Source: Methanobacteriota archaeon (GTDB lineage Archaea > Thermoplasmatota > Poseidoniia > Poseidoniales > Thalassarchaeaceae). Taken from it: a DNA stretch of 64,000 nt. Positions 27,186-37,418 of the stretch are shown piece by piece. The position numbers and the translations under genes are program-made. The stretch lies in contig PBMR01000014.1 of NCBI GenBank assembly GCA_002722735.1, positions 1 to 64,000 on the forward strand, read 5' to 3'. The first letter of the stretch is position 1; each line of letters begins with the position of its first letter. The notes beneath the pieces are model-generated. The model saw only the letters and a list, made by a program, of their open reading frames with translations. It was not told where the DNA came from and searched no databases.

Positions 27186-28964
27186 ATGAGAGTGGCAGTT
27201 CTTCTAGAGGACCGTTGCCAGCCAAAGAAGTGTAACTCCGAGTGCTGGGCCTTCTGCCCTCCGGTGCGCAACGGTATTGAGTGCATCGTTTTAGACGATG
27301 GTTCGGGCAAGCCGAACGTCTCAGAGCCACTGTGCATTGGCTGTGGCATCTGCGTCAGCAAGTGTCCCTTCGACGCGCTGATCATCACAAATCTCCCGGG
27401 GGAGCTGGAGGGGGAGATGACCTATCGCTATGGTGAGAACGGCTTCCGCCTATTCCGCCTGCCAGCACCCAGGGAGGAGAAGGTCGTGGGAATCTTGGGC
27501 CCCAACGGGATGGGCAAGTCCACTGCAATCAACCTTCTATCCGGGGCCATCAGGCCCAATCTCGGGGATTGGACGTCGAACTCGAAGGCTTGGACGGAAA
27601 TCCTGTCCTCGTTTCCCAGGGGCGAGTTGAGGGACTATCTCGCTTTGGTCTCCGAGGAGGAGGTCACCGTTGCGGTCAAGCCGCAGTACGTCGATAAGCT
27701 GCCAGAGATTTTCGATGGTCTCGTTAAGGAGCTGCTGGATAGGGTTGACGAGCGTAGCGAGGCGGCATCGTATGCCGAGGCGCTCACCATAGACCACATC
27801 CTCGAACGTGACCTTCAGTCGCTCTCGGGCGGGGAGCTACAGAGGGTAGCCATCTGCGCCACCTTGCTGAAGGAGGCCGATGTCTACTTCTTCGATGAGC
27901 CCTCCTCCTACCTCGACATCCATGAGAGGATGCGAATAGTGCGAATAATCCAGGATCTAGCCGAGCGAGGCAAGCGAGCAATCGTGGTCGAGCACGACCT
28001 CGCCATCCTCGATGTCCTCTGCGATCTGATCCACGTCGTCTACGGCGAGCGTGCTGCCTATGGAATTTTTACACCCGCAAGGTCGACCAGAACTGCAATC
28101 AACGCATATCTTGACGGCTTCCTACCCGAGGAGAACATCCGTATTCGAGACAAGCCAATCCAATTCCTGAAGGGCCGCGTGAGGGGTGAGGGACTCGGTC
28201 AAGCATTGCTTCGGTGGGGGGACATGGAGAAGACGCTCGGGGAATTCGAACTCACCACCGGCGAGGGACAGGTGAGGTCCGCGGAGGTTGTCGGCATCGT
28301 CGGACCCAACTCCACTGGGAAGACGACCATGGTGAGGATGATTGCCGGGGAGATGGAACCCGATCAAGGATGGTGCACTATGGACTCAGAGGTCTCCTAC
28401 AAGCCACAGCACGTCAGCACAGACTTCGAGGGGACCGTGATGGAGTGGATGGATAGTGAGATTGGCGTCTCGTGGAGGTCAGGCGAGTTCCACACCCAAG
28501 TCATCAGGACCCTGCAAATCGATCAGTTGCTCGAGCTCAGGGCCAAGAAGCTCTCTGGTGGCGAGCTGCAGGCCGTCAGTATCGCGATATGCCTTGGAAA
28601 GGAGGCAGACTTGTACTTATTCGACGAGCCTAGCGCATTCCTCGACGCCAATGCGAGGATGGAGGCGGCGAAGGCGATCAGGAGGACCATGGAGAGTAAT
28701 GAGAAGGCCGCCATGGTGATAGATCACGACACCTACTTCATCGACATCGTCAGTGACTCCCTCCTAGTCTTCCAAGGTGAGGGCGGCAAACACGGCCATG
28801 CCGTGGGCCCCCTTTCCCTGCGAAAGGGAATGAACCTCTTCCTGTCAGATGTCGATGTTACCTTCAGGCGCGATATAGAGTCCCACCGCCCCCGCATAAA
28901 CAAGCCGTCCAGCCGCAAGGACCGCGAGCAAAAGGCGGCCGGCGAATACTTCTACGCGAACTGA
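27186..28964 (+). CDS. Ribosome recycling ATPase ABCE1/RLI
   Basis: Splits ribosomes after termination in archaea and eukaryotes. The 592-residue product has the full layout: an N-terminal ferredoxin-like Fe-S domain ([28 protein letters not shown]), then two ABC domains. Walker A of domain 1 is GPNGMGKST, its signature [11 protein letters not shown] and Walker [13 protein letters not shown]. Domain 2 has [21 protein letters not shown] and [12 protein letters not shown]. Length and motifs are intact. This gene alone places the sequence in Archaea rather than Bacteria. Confidence 0.97.
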   Translation: MRVAVLLEDRCQPKKCNSECWAFCPPVRNGIECIVLDDGSGKPNVSEPLCIGCGICVSKCPFDALIITNLPGELEGEMTYRYGENGFRLFRLPAPREEKVVGILGPNGMGKSTAINLLSGAIRPNLGDWTSNSKAWTEILSSFPRGELRDYLALVSEEEVTVAVKPQYVDKLPEIFDGLVKELLDRVDERSEAASYAEALTIDHILERDLQSLSGGELQRVAICATLLKEADVYFFDEPSSYLDIHERMRIVRIIQDLAERGKRAIVVEHDLAILDVLCDLIHVVYGERAAYGIFTPARSTRTAINAYLDGFLPEENIRIRDKPIQFLKGRVRGEGLGQALLRWGDMEKTLGEFELTTGEGQVRSAEVVGIVGPNSTGKTTMVRMIAGEMEPDQGWCTMDSEVSYKPQHVSTDFEGTVMEWMDSEIGVSWRSGEFHTQVIRTLQIDQLLELRAKKLSGGELQAVSIAICLGKEADLYLFDEPSAFLDANARMEAAKAIRRTMESNEKAAMVIDHDTYFIDIVSDSLLVFQGEGGKHGHAVGPLSLRKGMNLFLSDVDVTFRRDIESHRPRINKPSSRKDREQKAAGEYFYAN

Positions 28965-29001
28965 CTCAGACCATCGGATTCTTGAGTGGTGCTTTGAACC
29001 C

Positions 29002-29508
29002 GTGACCGTGCCGGGAGGGGGTTCGGACGAGATTCCCGAAGTCGGGGATGCCGATGATCCCGATTTAGAGGGGAGATTGGCCGAGCTCGAGAAGGAACTC
29101 CAATACGCCAATGCCGAGGTCGCCAATGCGCGGCAGAGGGCAGTGAGGGACCGCTCCGAGGCAATCAGGTATGGTAGCGCCTCACTAGCCAGGCGACTGC
29201 TGCCCATGGTCGACAGCCTGAGCAAGGCTGTAGATTCTGCAGAGGGCGACAACGGGGCCGAGACGGTCATCGAGGGCGTGAGAATGACACTCGATGGCAT
29301 CAGGACCGCCCTCGAGGCAGAGGGCGTGAGTCCCATCGAAGCCGCTGGCAAGCCATTCGATCCAACTTGCATGGAGGCCATCGCAACTGTGCCAGGGCCA
29401 GAGGGGTCACAGCCAGGCAGCGTCATTGAGGTCATCGAACAGGGTTTCACCTTCCATGATCGCGTTCTCAGGGCAGCTAGGGTCGTCGTTGCCGAAGACG
29501 ATACCTAA
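29002..29508 (+). CDS. grpE: GrpE nucleotide exchange factor
   Basis: GrpE releases ADP from DnaK. The 168-residue protein has a long coiled-coil N-terminus (LEGRLAELEKELQYANAEVANARQRA), the four-helix dimer region, and a C-terminal beta domain with GKPFDPTCMEAIATV and VIEQGFTFHDRVLRAARVVVA, the GrpE signature. The start is GTG 29002, 37 nt after ABCE1. No dnaK or dnaJ is in the window, although the three often cluster. Confidence 0.92.
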   Translation: MTVPGGGSDEIPEVGDADDPDLEGRLAELEKELQYANAEVANARQRAVRDRSEAIRYGSASLARRLLPMVDSLSKAVDSAEGDNGAETVIEGVRMTLDGIRTALEAEGVSPIEAAGKPFDPTCMEAIATVPGPEGSQPGSVIEVIEQGFTFHDRVLRAARVVVAEDDT

Positions 29509-29541
29509 CCGGCAAAGGGTGCTCATGCCATAACGTCGAAA

Positions 29542-30663
29542 TTGCTACATCGGAGTGCTTTGAGGGTTGGCGCGGAGATCATCTTGCCACTCCCCATCAA
29601 CCCCGATATCCGCAAAGCGCAGACGCTTCCCTCGTGCTATTACACGGACGAGGCGCTGTTCTCGGAATTGCTCACGACCTTTTCCGAGTCATGGCACTAT
29701 GCCGGTCATGAGGGACAACTATCCGAGAATGGCTTCCTGCCGCTTGACCACATGGAAACTCTTGTGGGCGAGCCGATGCTCATGACCATGGACGGGGGTG
29801 TTCGATGCATCTCGAATGTCTGCACCCACAGGGGCATGCTGATGGCTAGCGGGCCATGCTCGACCCAGACTCTGCGATGCCCGTACCACGGCCGGACCTT
29901 CGACTTGGACGGATGCCTCAGGAACATGCCTGGGTTCGAAGGGGTCGAGGGATTCCCAAGCCCATCGGACGACCTCCCCTCCTTCCCTGTCCTCAGGTGG
30001 AAGGGAATCGTGTTCACCAGTACTAATCCAACCGATCTCGAAGGCTGCATTGCAGAGTTGCAGAATAGGCTCGGGTGGATTCCTATCGAGGATTTCGAGC
30101 ATGACCCATCTCGTCACCGCTCGTACGACATTCGGGCCAATTGGGCACTGTACGTCGACAACTACCTGGAGGGCTTCCACATACCGTACGTCCATCCCGA
30201 CCTCCACGAGGCGCTTGACTACGATGCCTATCGCACCGAGCTGTTCGAAGGAGGGGTACTCCAAATCGGCATTGCCAGCGAGGGCGAACCCGTCTTCGAA
30301 GTACCAGAGTCCTCGCCAGACTTCGGCGAGCGAGTGGCGGCGTACTACTACTGGCTCTACCCCGGCCTCATGCTCAACTTCTATCCGTGGGGGCTATCAG
30401 TCAATCTCGTAATCCCCCTCTCAGTCGATCGAACACGCATTATCTACCATGGCTTCGTAGGCGACAAATCGATGCTTGGCAAGGGGGCTGGGGGTGACTT
30501 GGATAAGGTCGAGGCCGAGGACCAGGAAATCGTCGAGGCAACCCAGCGTGGCGTGGGTGCCGGAGTTTATGACCGCGGCCGCTACTCGCCAACTAGGGAG
30601 ACTGGGGTCCATCACTTTCACAGAATGCTGACAAAATCCACCCATACATCGAGTATTGAGTGA
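29542..30663 (+). CDS. Rieske non-heme iron oxygenase, large subunit
   Basis: A 373-residue ring-hydroxylating/demethylating oxygenase-type protein. The Rieske centre is CTHRGMLMASGPC...CPYHGRTF (about residues 94-117). The mononuclear iron site is DNYLEGFHIPYVHPDL (Asn/Asp, two His), with a later acidic ligand in EDQEIVE. The DNYLEGFHIPYVHPDL segment is closest to choline/glycine betaine and carnitine monooxygenases, so a quaternary amine substrate is likelier than an aromatic ring. Start codons are all weak: TTG 29542 is from the track, while TTG 29560 and TTG 29583 have better ribosome sites. No reductase is adjacent. It needs O2, in contrast to the anaerobic operon that follows. Confidence 0.83.
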   Translation: MLHRSALRVGAEIILPLPINPDIRKAQTLPSCYYTDEALFSELLTTFSESWHYAGHEGQLSENGFLPLDHMETLVGEPMLMTMDGGVRCISNVCTHRGMLMASGPCSTQTLRCPYHGRTFDLDGCLRNMPGFEGVEGFPSPSDDLPSFPVLRWKGIVFTSTNPTDLEGCIAELQNRLGWIPIEDFEHDPSRHRSYDIRANWALYVDNYLEGFHIPYVHPDLHEALDYDAYRTELFEGGVLQIGIASEGEPVFEVPESSPDFGERVAAYYYWLYPGLMLNFYPWGLSVNLVIPLSVDRTRIIYHGFVGDKSMLGKGAGGDLDKVEAEDQEIVEATQRGVGAGVYDRGRYSPTRETGVHHFHRMLTKSTHTSSIE

Positions 30664-30700
30664 AAATACCTTGATAACCCACCCCCCTACACCTGATTCA

Positions 30701-31978
30701 ATGCACCATCACCGTCCGTTAATCGCCCTCGCCCTCGTTAGTTGTATGCTGCTCTCAGGCTGCATGTCAGAGCCTAGTGATGAAACCCCTGCCGACGTAC
30801 TGGGGTGCATAGATGAATCTGCTAGCAACTATGACATCACCGCTACGGCCGATGACAGCTCCTGCGAATACCCGGATTCTGATGGAGACGGAGTTTTCGA
30901 CAAGGACGAGATAGTCGGTTGCATGTCCGCAGAGGCGACCAACTACGACCCCGTGGCCACTGACGAGGCTCCGTGCGTATTCCCCCCATGGGAGTCTTCC
31001 TATGGGGTGAATTGGATTCGCCACAATCCCGGAGGGGACTGCGAGTGCTCGGACGGCTCTAACTACTCCTTCTGGACTAGGGATGCTGACCCGTCCCGAG
31101 TCGTTCTCTACTTCCAGGGTGGCGGCGCCTGCTGGAACGACTACAGCTGCCAATTCGAGGGCGGGACTTACAAGACGACGGTCGGGGACTGGGACAATCC
31201 CAGTACGGCCTCCTCTGTATACTCCAACAACGGGGGAATCTTCAACTTCAACAATGAGGACAATCCCTTTGCCGATTGGTCCTTCGTCTTCGTCCCATAC
31301 TGCACGGGGGACCTTCACCTTGGCGAGACCGTGACCGAATACGAGGGCGGCCCTGTTAGTCACAACGGTCACGTGAACTCGCAGACCGCCTACACCCACA
31401 TGCTCGAGACCTATCCCCTTGCAACCCAAATCTTCGTCACTGGGTCCAGTGCAGGCTCACCGCCCTCGCCCTTCTACGGGGCCCTTGCTTCCGATGACTA
31501 CCCCGAAGCGAGCATCACCGTCTTCAACGATGGCAGTGGTGGGCTGTTCTCGAACAATACCTACGATTTCTATGACATATGGGGGTTGGACACTTCACTG
31601 GCGGATTTCCCCATGGACGGACTCGCCTTCAACCAGATGACTGGTGGCGATCTCATTCTGCGGGCTTGGGCTCATGACAATGACATCAGGTTCGCACGCT
31701 TCGACGACTCCTACGACAATACGATGCGCTACTTCAACGCCCTGCTGGAGCACGATGTGTCGGTGGACTACAAATCGCTCATCATCACCGCCGATAATCA
31801 GATCGAGGAGGCGGGCATACCCTACTCTGGATACCTCGCGCCCGGACAGGCGCATACCATTCTCACATCTGAGAGATTCTACACGCTGGAGGTCGAGGGC
31901 GTGCCCTTCCTCGAATGGTTCACCTCTTTCGTGGAGGGCGGACAGCCCGAAAGCGTGTATTGCACGCAATGTGGTTAG
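30701..31978 (+). CDS. Secreted lipoprotein, pectinacetylesterase-like alpha/beta hydrolase
   Basis: A 425-residue lipoprotein. ATG 30701 gives a basic n-region (MHHHRP), a hydrophobic core and the lipobox LSGC; the track start adds 15 unlikely residues. Residues about 30-100 contain two Asn-Tyr-Asp/Cys repeats (CIDESASNYDI, CMSAEATNYDP) and a calcium-binding DSDGDGVFDKDE, common in secreted proteins of marine archaea. The catalytic part resembles pectinacetylesterase/Notum enzymes: VLYFQGGGACW near the oxyanion hole, TGSSAGS as nucleophile elbow, and AHTILTSERFY with a candidate His. It would deacetylate polysaccharides outside the cell. Last gene before the catabolic island. Confidence 0.8.
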   Translation: MHHHRPLIALALVSCMLLSGCMSEPSDETPADVLGCIDESASNYDITATADDSSCEYPDSDGDGVFDKDEIVGCMSAEATNYDPVATDEAPCVFPPWESSYGVNWIRHNPGGDCECSDGSNYSFWTRDADPSRVVLYFQGGGACWNDYSCQFEGGTYKTTVGDWDNPSTASSVYSNNGGIFNFNNEDNPFADWSFVFVPYCTGDLHLGETVTEYEGGPVSHNGHVNSQTAYTHMLETYPLATQIFVTGSSAGSPPSPFYGALASDDYPEASITVFNDGSGGLFSNNTYDFYDIWGLDTSLADFPMDGLAFNQMTGGDLILRAWAHDNDIRFARFDDSYDNTMRYFNALLEHDVSVDYKSLIITADNQIEEAGIPYSGYLAPGQAHTILTSERFYTLEVEGVPFLEWFTSFVEGGQPESVYCTQCG

Positions 31979-32092
31979 GTCGGAGGAGTTCGAATCTCAA
32001 GCTCCTTCTCGCATTTCTAAATCAGAATCTCATGGTGTAGTTTCATTGAGACTTTCCTCACCGGCATGGTATGGGCAGATATGTCTAAATAC

Positions 32093-32104
32093 CGAACATG
32101 TTCG
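32093..32104. promoter_or_regulatory. Putative operator, perfect palindrome CGAACATGTTCG
   Basis: A perfect 12-bp inverted repeat upstream of bzdN, sharing CGAACATGT with both sites before the nar operon. It lies on the upstream side of the TATA-like boxes, a place suited to an activator. Confidence 0.65.
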
Positions 32105-32110
32105 CCTTTG

Positions 32111-32124
32111 AGCATTATAATGCT
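32111..32124. promoter_or_regulatory. 14-bp palindrome containing a TATA-like box
   Basis: AGCATTATAATGCT is a perfect palindrome lying between the two CGAACATGT elements. It includes an AT-rich TATA-like core. A second TATA-like stretch (TATTATAC) follows at about 32127-32134. Either may be the bzd promoter. Confidence 0.5.
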
Positions 32125-32133
32125 TACTATTAT

Positions 32134-32145
32134 ACACATGTTCGG
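32134..32145. promoter_or_regulatory. Putative operator, ACACATGTTCGG
   Basis: On the opposite strand this reads CCGAACATGTGT, sharing CGAACATGT with the site 40 bp upstream. It overlaps or follows the second TATA-like box, a position typical for repression. The leader to the bzdN ATG would be roughly 55-75 nt. Confidence 0.55.
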
Positions 32146-32213
32146 GGTTAAAGCGACAAACTCTACTCCACTCACGGAGTATACGTGCGGGTAGGCTGCA
32201 TTGGGTGGTTGAA

Positions 32214-33395
32214 ATGACGGCGGTTGAAACAACAAAGGATACTTTGGAAGGATGGAGGGGGGAAAGCCTCGAGCAGGTCCTATGGCTTTGCAGGGAGGTT
32301 CTCGAAGATGAGAACTGGCCCACCGTCAAGGCTTGGCGCGATGGCGGGGGCAAGGTTCTCGGGCACTTCCAAGTCTACTTCCCAGAGGAGTTCGCCCACG
32401 CCGCTGGCATGTTGCCGCTAAAGATTGCTGGGGCACCCGTCGAACCCCGATTGACAGACAGCCGGTTCGGATCGTACCTTTGCTCGATACTGAAGACCTC
32501 CCTGGAACAGGCATTGAGTGAGAGAGTTGTCCTTGACATGTTTGTCACCCATCCAATTTGTGATGCTTCACGCAATTTGGGTGCTATTTGGGGTCGAAAC
32601 TATGACTATCCATGTCAAATCCTATACTTGCCCCAGAATCCGAACTCGAGTCATTCGAAGCAATATCTCACCGAAGAGTATCAACGAATAATTGAATTAA
32701 TCGAAGAAGTGAGTGGGAATGAAATAACCGATGAGGCCTTGAGCAATTCAATCGCGCTATTCAATGAGAACCGCAAGCTTCTCAGAGACTTGTATCGGGT
32801 GAAACTGGAAACTCCGTGGAAGATAACTGCCGATGAGGCCTACACACTCGTCCGCCTTGGTGGAATGATGCCCAGAGAGGAGCACAATGAGTTACTTATC
32901 CAGGTTCTCAACTCGATCGATGAAAGACCAACTCGAAAGCAAGACCGTATTCGAGTTGTCTTTGAGGGGGGATTTTGTGAACAACCTCCGCTCGATTTAA
33001 TCAGGACTATCGGACGGTCGTGCTATGTCGTCGATGACGATTTCTTCATTGGCCTACGCTGGATTCTGGAAGATGTCGTTGCCGGTGATGATCCAGTCGC
33101 AGCACTCGCAACAGCATATATCGACTCATCTTCCTACAGCCCCGTGCAGCATGACCTCAATAAGCCGAAGGAAAAGATGTTGCTTGAGAGGGTGAATAGG
33201 GCGAATGCCGATGCAGTCATCATCACAGCAGCAAAGATGTGTGAGCCTGGGCTTGAGGAGCAGGTGACATATATCCACACATTGGAAGAAGCGGACATCC
33301 CATTCTTCGTTAGCGAGTTTGAAGAGAATATGACCACATTCGACCATCTGGAAATCCAACTCGAGACATTTGTGGAGAATATACTGTTTGACTGA
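32214..33395 (+). CDS. bzdN: ATP-dependent benzoyl-CoA reductase, BzdN/BcrC-like subunit
   Basis: One of two catalytic-module subunits of class I benzoyl-CoA reductase, which reduces the aromatic ring to a cyclic dienoyl-CoA. The 393-residue protein belongs to the HgdB/BcrC family. Likely cluster ligands are in [21 protein letters not shown] and [27 protein letters not shown] is a family signature. ATG 32214 is preceded by GGTGG at 5 nt; the track start is GTG 32205. It heads a tight plus-strand operon with the other three subunits in the N-O-P-Q order of Azoarcus. Local GC content is low (22 of 60 bases at 32641-32700), unlike the upstream housekeeping genes. 2-hydroxyacyl-CoA dehydratase is the alternative, but the dch/had/oah neighbours argue for benzoyl-CoA. 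Confidence 0.88.
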   Translation: MTAVETTKDTLEGWRGESLEQVLWLCREVLEDENWPTVKAWRDGGGKVLGHFQVYFPEEFAHAAGMLPLKIAGAPVEPRLTDSRFGSYLCSILKTSLEQALSERVVLDMFVTHPICDASRNLGAIWGRNYDYPCQILYLPQNPNSSHSKQYLTEEYQRIIELIEEVSGNEITDEALSNSIALFNENRKLLRDLYRVKLETPWKITADEAYTLVRLGGMMPREEHNELLIQVLNSIDERPTRKQDRIRVVFEGGFCEQPPLDLIRTIGRSCYVVDDDFFIGLRWILEDVVAGDDPVAALATAYIDSSSYSPVQHDLNKPKEKMLLERVNRANADAVIITAAKMCEPGLEEQVTYIHTLEEADIPFFVSEFEENMTTFDHLEIQLETFVENILFD

Positions 33396-33404
33396 GGTGA
33401 AATT

Positions 33405-34706
33405 ATGAGTTCGGTAAAAGATAATGAAATGTGGAGAAGAGGAAATCGAGAGGGTTCGGCCCTCTTCAAAAAGTGGTTTGAGGGACTTGACAAGGCTGCC
33501 AACGAAGGGCAGTGGGGCGCTTATGTCTTCGTCATGGGGAGCTTGGCCGAGATTCTACAGAACTTCGATCTGCCAATCGTGTTTCCTGAGATAACCTCCT
33601 TGCAAACAGCAGTGCGCCACAAAGCGCCTGAGTTGCTCAACGAAGCCGAAGATCACGGTTACTCTCCCGATATCTGTGGCTATGTCAAGGCTGACTATGC
33701 AGTCCAGGTTCGTGGGGGGCAACACCCACAAGGACGCTTACCCACACCGGGGTTTGCCGTGTTGACAAATGCCTGCAACACCTATCTCAAGTGGGGCGAG
33801 ATTTGGGAACGCATCCTCGACACCCCATTGTTCACGCTCGATGTCCCGGGAACCCGTTCAGTCGGCACCCAATGTTGGCCAGGTGACGAACAGTTCGAGA
33901 GGGAGAAGCGCTATGTGCGAATCCAATTGGAAGAGATGATAGCCCAATGCGAGGAATTGACCGGAAAGAAATTCGACATGGATAAGTTGCACCAAACCCT
34001 GACTTACTCCAATCGAATGTCAGCGGCATGGAAGGAAATAATCGAATTGAACAAGAACAATCCCGCGGTCTTCAACGCCATCTCAGATGGAACTGCCTAC
34101 CTAGGGGTGAACAATGTCTGGCGAGGAACGAAAGAGGGTGCCGAGTACTTCGAACGGCTACTGGAGGAAAAGCAGTGGATGGTCGATGAGGGCGTCGGCG
34201 CACATGATAATGAGAAACACAGGCTCGCCTTCATTGGCGTACCTTGCTACCCAATTTTCAGGGAGTTCACCGAGTTATTCACCGATTGGGGCGGTGTCTT
34301 CGTCACTTCGACATACATGTGGTTTGCCTCGGGAGGCAACAATCTAGGATTCCAATACAATCTCGAAGATCCACTTGACTCACTGGCCGAGGTCACTCTC
34401 ATCCACGTGCGCGACTCAATGGACTCGATGTTTCACCCTGAACAGATTGTGTACAGTTGCATGGATGAGTTCGGCATCGATGGTGTGGTCTACCACCCGA
34501 TTAAGAGTTGTCGCACCACGTCCACCGGAATGGCCGACAACCGTAGGGCGCTAATGGAGGAAACAGATCTCCCAAGCCTCTTTATCGAATCCGATATGAT
34601 GGATAAACGAGTGGTTTCAGTAGCCCAGATGAAGAATCGAATTGACGCCTTCTTCGAAGGCATGGAGATGCGCAAGGCCGCAAGGTTGCAGGAGGCGACC
34701 CAATGA
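33405..34706 (+). CDS. bzdO: ATP-dependent benzoyl-CoA reductase, BzdO/BcrB-like subunit
   Basis: The second catalytic-module subunit, 433 residues, matching the usual length of BzdO/BcrB. Cys positions expected for a 4Fe-4S cluster near the active site occur in [27 protein letters not shown] and [11 protein letters not shown]. It forms the substrate-binding heterodimer with the preceding subunit. The start is 10 nt after the bzdN stop, with GAGGTGA as ribosome site, and the stop overlaps the next ATG by 4 nt. Product name depends on operon context as well as sequence. Confidence 0.88.
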   Translation: MSSVKDNEMWRRGNREGSALFKKWFEGLDKAANEGQWGAYVFVMGSLAEILQNFDLPIVFPEITSLQTAVRHKAPELLNEAEDHGYSPDICGYVKADYAVQVRGGQHPQGRLPTPGFAVLTNACNTYLKWGEIWERILDTPLFTLDVPGTRSVGTQCWPGDEQFEREKRYVRIQLEEMIAQCEELTGKKFDMDKLHQTLTYSNRMSAAWKEIIELNKNNPAVFNAISDGTAYLGVNNVWRGTKEGAEYFERLLEEKQWMVDEGVGAHDNEKHRLAFIGVPCYPIFREFTELFTDWGGVFVTSTYMWFASGGNNLGFQYNLEDPLDSLAEVTLIHVRDSMDSMFHPEQIVYSCMDEFGIDGVVYHPIKSCRTTSTGMADNRRALMEETDLPSLFIESDMMDKRVVSVAQMKNRIDAFFEGMEMRKAARLQEATQ

Positions 34707-35500
34707 TCTACACGGCGGGTGTCGACGTCGGCTCGACCCAGACGAAAGCAGTGATTATTGATGAGGATTTGAATATTGTCGGGCGCGCTCTCATTGATAC
34801 TGGTGCGGATGTTGTTGCCGCAGCAGAAACATCATTCGAGTATGCGCTGAAGGAGACGGATATCGATTCTGATTTGATCAAGTACGTCATAGGGACGGGC
34901 TACGGTCGTTACAAAGTCACATTCGGAGACGATCAGGTGACTGAGATATCTTGTCACGGCCGCGGTGCTGTACACATGTTCCCGAACACCCGTACCGTTC
35001 TCGATATGGGGGGGCAAGATACCAAGGCGATTTCAGTTAGTGAACAGGGGGAAATTCTCGATTTCTGCATGAATGACAAGTGCGCTGCCGGAACTGGCCG
35101 CTTCCTCGGAGCCGCCTCGACAGCCCTAGACATTCCGTTGGATAACCTCGGGCCAACTGCGCTGGAGGCCACTCGCCCAGTTCGCATCAGCACCACCTGC
35201 ACGGTCTTCGCTGAATCCGAAATCCTCTCGTGGCTGGGCAAGGGCAAGAAAATCGAGGATATCCTGATGGGGGTTCACGAATCAATAAGCGCTCGCTCAA
35301 TCGGTCTGCTCCGCAGAGTAGGCATCACGGAAGGGGTCTCCTTCTCGGGGGGCGTGGCAAAGAATCTCGGAATGGTCCACGTGCTCAACGAACACATGGG
35401 CCTGGAGATGAACGTCAGCGATGAATCGCACTACATGGGGGCCTTGGGAGCTGCCCTTTTTGCCATGGATCGAGCAAAGACTGCAGAGGTAGCCGCATGA
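34703..35500 (+). CDS. bzdP: Benzoyl-CoA reductase ATPase subunit, BzdP-like
   Basis: An ASKHA-fold ATPase that hydrolyses ATP to push electrons into the catalytic module. The 265-residue product begins [15 protein letters not shown] (phosphate 1 loop). It has [12 protein letters not shown] and [10 protein letters not shown], the two cysteines that share a 4Fe-4S cluster with the partner subunit, and SGGVAKN (adenosine motif). Both ATPase subunits here are short (265 and 266 residues), as in the Azoarcus bzd type; the Thauera BcrA subunit is much longer. Overlaps both neighbours by 4 nt. Confidence 0.9.
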   Translation: MIYTAGVDVGSTQTKAVIIDEDLNIVGRALIDTGADVVAAAETSFEYALKETDIDSDLIKYVIGTGYGRYKVTFGDDQVTEISCHGRGAVHMFPNTRTVLDMGGQDTKAISVSEQGEILDFCMNDKCAAGTGRFLGAASTALDIPLDNLGPTALEATRPVRISTTCTVFAESEILSWLGKGKKIEDILMGVHESISARSIGLLRRVGITEGVSFSGGVAKNLGMVHVLNEHMGLEMNVSDESHYMGALGAALFAMDRAKTAEVAA

Positions 35501-36297
35501 AGTGCGTTGCAGGAATAGATGTTGGATCGACATATACCAAATCGGTAGTCTTCAATCCAGCTGGCGATATCATTGGAAAGGCGATGTTGAGTACTGGATT
35601 CAGACTGGGTGAGGCTGCTCGCAAAGCCTGTGACAAAGCCATGGAAGATGCTGAGATTGGGCAGGAAGACGTCGGCTATGTTATTTCCACAGGTTACGGA
35701 AGACACCAAGTTGACTTCGGCGATGTCACTGTGACCGCCCTCACGGCTGCAGCGCGAGGTGCGCACTGGCTATTCCCTGAAACACGAACCGTCTTGGACA
35801 TCGGTGGCCAGACGATGAAGGCGACGAAACTCGATGAAAACATCAAAGTCAAATCTTTCAGACTCAATGACAAATGTGCCGCCGGTACGGGGGCCTTCTT
35901 GGAGAAGACTGCACGCTACATGAGCTACGAAACAGAGGAAATCGGGGATTTGGCAGCATCTTCAAATGAAGAGGTTGACATCTCTGGAGTCTGTGCTGTA
36001 TTCGCAGAATCGGAAGTCATCAATCAACTCTCAATTGGCTCAGCACCCTCAGACATAATGCATGGGGCGATGCTGTCACTCATGGCCCGTTCACTGCAAT
36101 TGATGCGCCGTATCAAAATGGAGCCTGAATACACGCTGATCGGGGGAATTATGAGATTCCCCACGATGGTCGAGTCTCTGACTGAGAAACTCGGCGATGG
36201 CGTGAATGTCCCTGAAGGCGACCTCGTTCAGTATGTGGGGGCTATTGGTGCGGCGACCCTGGCCATGCAGCGGATCGAGAAACTGAGGGCCCAATGA
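35497..36297 (+). CDS. bzdQ: Benzoyl-CoA reductase ATPase subunit, BzdQ-like
   Basis: The second ASKHA ATPase subunit, 266 residues. [16 protein letters not shown] opens the nucleotide-binding fold; [15 protein letters not shown] and [11 protein letters not shown] hold the bridging cluster cysteines; [15 protein letters not shown] corresponds to the adenosine-binding segment. It is a paralogue of the preceding subunit and would form the heterodimeric electron activase with it. A sampled 60-nt stretch (35821-35880) has 24 G/C, again low for this window. The stop overlaps the ATG of a small unknown ORF. Confidence 0.9.
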   Translation: MKCVAGIDVGSTYTKSVVFNPAGDIIGKAMLSTGFRLGEAARKACDKAMEDAEIGQEDVGYVISTGYGRHQVDFGDVTVTALTAAARGAHWLFPETRTVLDIGGQTMKATKLDENIKVKSFRLNDKCAAGTGAFLEKTARYMSYETEEIGDLAASSNEEVDISGVCAVFAESEVINQLSIGSAPSDIMHGAMLSLMARSLQLMRRIKMEPEYTLIGGIMRFPTMVESLTEKLGDGVNVPEGDLVQYVGAIGAATLAMQRIEKLRAQ

Positions 36298-36563
36298 TGA
36301 GACTCCCGGTGACGACGGCTCAACCCGAAGTCCCAGACACGGCCATTGATGGATGGGTCAAGCAGTTCTCCGCTTCCGACCCTCGTCTCTCGGAGATGGT
36401 AGGCGTATTCCAATCCATGGGCAAGGAGATTAAGCTGGAGCGAGAGTGTGGTGACAATCTCCTATTTGAGGAGTGCAAGGCTTGTATGGAATCACACCCA
36501 TCAGGTGTCTGGTCGATTTGGACCAGGGATTCACCAGAGGGAAATTCTGGAAACGAATCCTAA
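36294..36563 (+). CDS. Small Cys-containing protein of unknown function in the benzoyl-CoA operon
   Basis: I do not recognise this 89-residue protein. It overlaps the bzdQ stop (ATGATG), which supports real translation. The C-terminal half has three cysteines, ECGDNLLFEECKACMESHP, too few and wrongly spaced for a 2x4Fe-4S ferredoxin. In bacterial clusters a ferredoxin gene often sits here, so this protein might replace or assist the electron donor, or bind a metal for assembly. That is conjecture. Confidence 0.6.
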   Translation: MMRLPVTTAQPEVPDTAIDGWVKQFSASDPRLSEMVGVFQSMGKEIKLERECGDNLLFEECKACMESHPSGVWSIWTRDSPEGNSGNES

Positions 36564-36620
36564 TATGTTCGTGCATCAGGTCATGAGCCATAATGTGCCA
36601 CGGAGCACCGGGGGTTTAGC

Positions 36621-37418
36621 GTGAGCAGTGAAACCAATCCGCATGAGAATGGGTCGGTGCTTGTCATCGAGATAGAAAACCCCCCGGTGAACATTATTGA
36701 TTCAAAGGTAATCGCATCCATGGTCCAAGCCATCGATGCTGCTGGTTCCAATACCGACTGCCGTGCTATTGTCATCGTCGGTGCCGGCGATAAGGGGTTC
36801 AGTGCTGGGGCCTCGATTGAGGAGCACCTCCCCGAGCATGCGCCTGAGATGATAGGGAAATTGGTGGAGCTTCTCGAGCGTTTGGGTGAAACCCCGCTGG
36901 TCACCCTTGCTGCGGTCAATGGCTTCTGTTTCGGTATCGGTGTTGAGGTTGCACTTGCATGTGATTTCATCGTGGTTAGCGAGGACTGCAAGATGGGAAT
37001 ACCAGAAATCACCGTTGGATGCTATCCCCCGTTCGCCATGCTCCAGATACCCCCCTCTGTAGGAATGCGCAAGGCGAAGCAGATGATACTCAGTGGAACC
37101 CCCATCACGGGTTCCGAGGCTGAGGCAATCGGCCTCGTGAACAAATGCGTCCCCAAAGAAGATCTGTTGCGAGAATCAATGGCACTTCTCGACCCCGTTC
37201 TCTCCAACTCACCCCGAATCGTCGAGATTGCTCTCCGCAACCTGCGCTCCCTCGACCAGCTCGTGCACGGCACAGGTCATCGGCGGATGGGCGAGAGATT
37301 CATCTCGGACCTCATCGACCACCCTGATTACTCCGAGGGACTGAACGCTTTCCTAGAGAAGAGAAAGCCCGAGTGGCAGGATGGCAGAGAACCAGAGAAT
37401 GCTGCGGGGGTTGACTGA
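36621..37418 (+). CDS. dch: Cyclohexa-1,5-diene-1-carbonyl-CoA hydratase
   Basis: Adds water to the dienoyl-CoA made by benzoyl-CoA reductase, giving 6-hydroxycyclohex-1-ene-1-carbonyl-CoA. The 265-residue crotonase-fold protein has FSAGASIEEHLPEHAPEMI in place of the ordinary enoyl-CoA hydratase segment, and PEITVGCYPPFAM, both typical of Dch. NGFCFGIGVEVALACDF forms the oxyanion hole region. GTG 36621 is the start. The had gene begins directly after its stop. Its position between the reductase and had/oah matches the known pathway order. Confidence 0.9.
   Translation: MSSETNPHENGSVLVIEIENPPVNIIDSKVIASMVQAIDAAGSNTDCRAIVIVGAGDKGFSAGASIEEHLPEHAPEMIGKLVELLERLGETPLVTLAAVNGFCFGIGVEVALACDFIVVSEDCKMGIPEITVGCYPPFAMLQIPPSVGMRKAKQMILSGTPITGSEAEAIGLVNKCVPKEDLLRESMALLDPVLSNSPRIVEIALRNLRSLDQLVHGTGHRRMGERFISDLIDHPDYSEGLNAFLEKRKPEWQDGREPENAAGVD

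Noticed and set aside
31988-32015. tRNA T-loop-like string GTTCGAATCTC before the catabolic island, possible tRNA remnant or att site
   Set aside because: The flanking stem does not pair beyond three bases and no acceptor or anticodon arm is visible.
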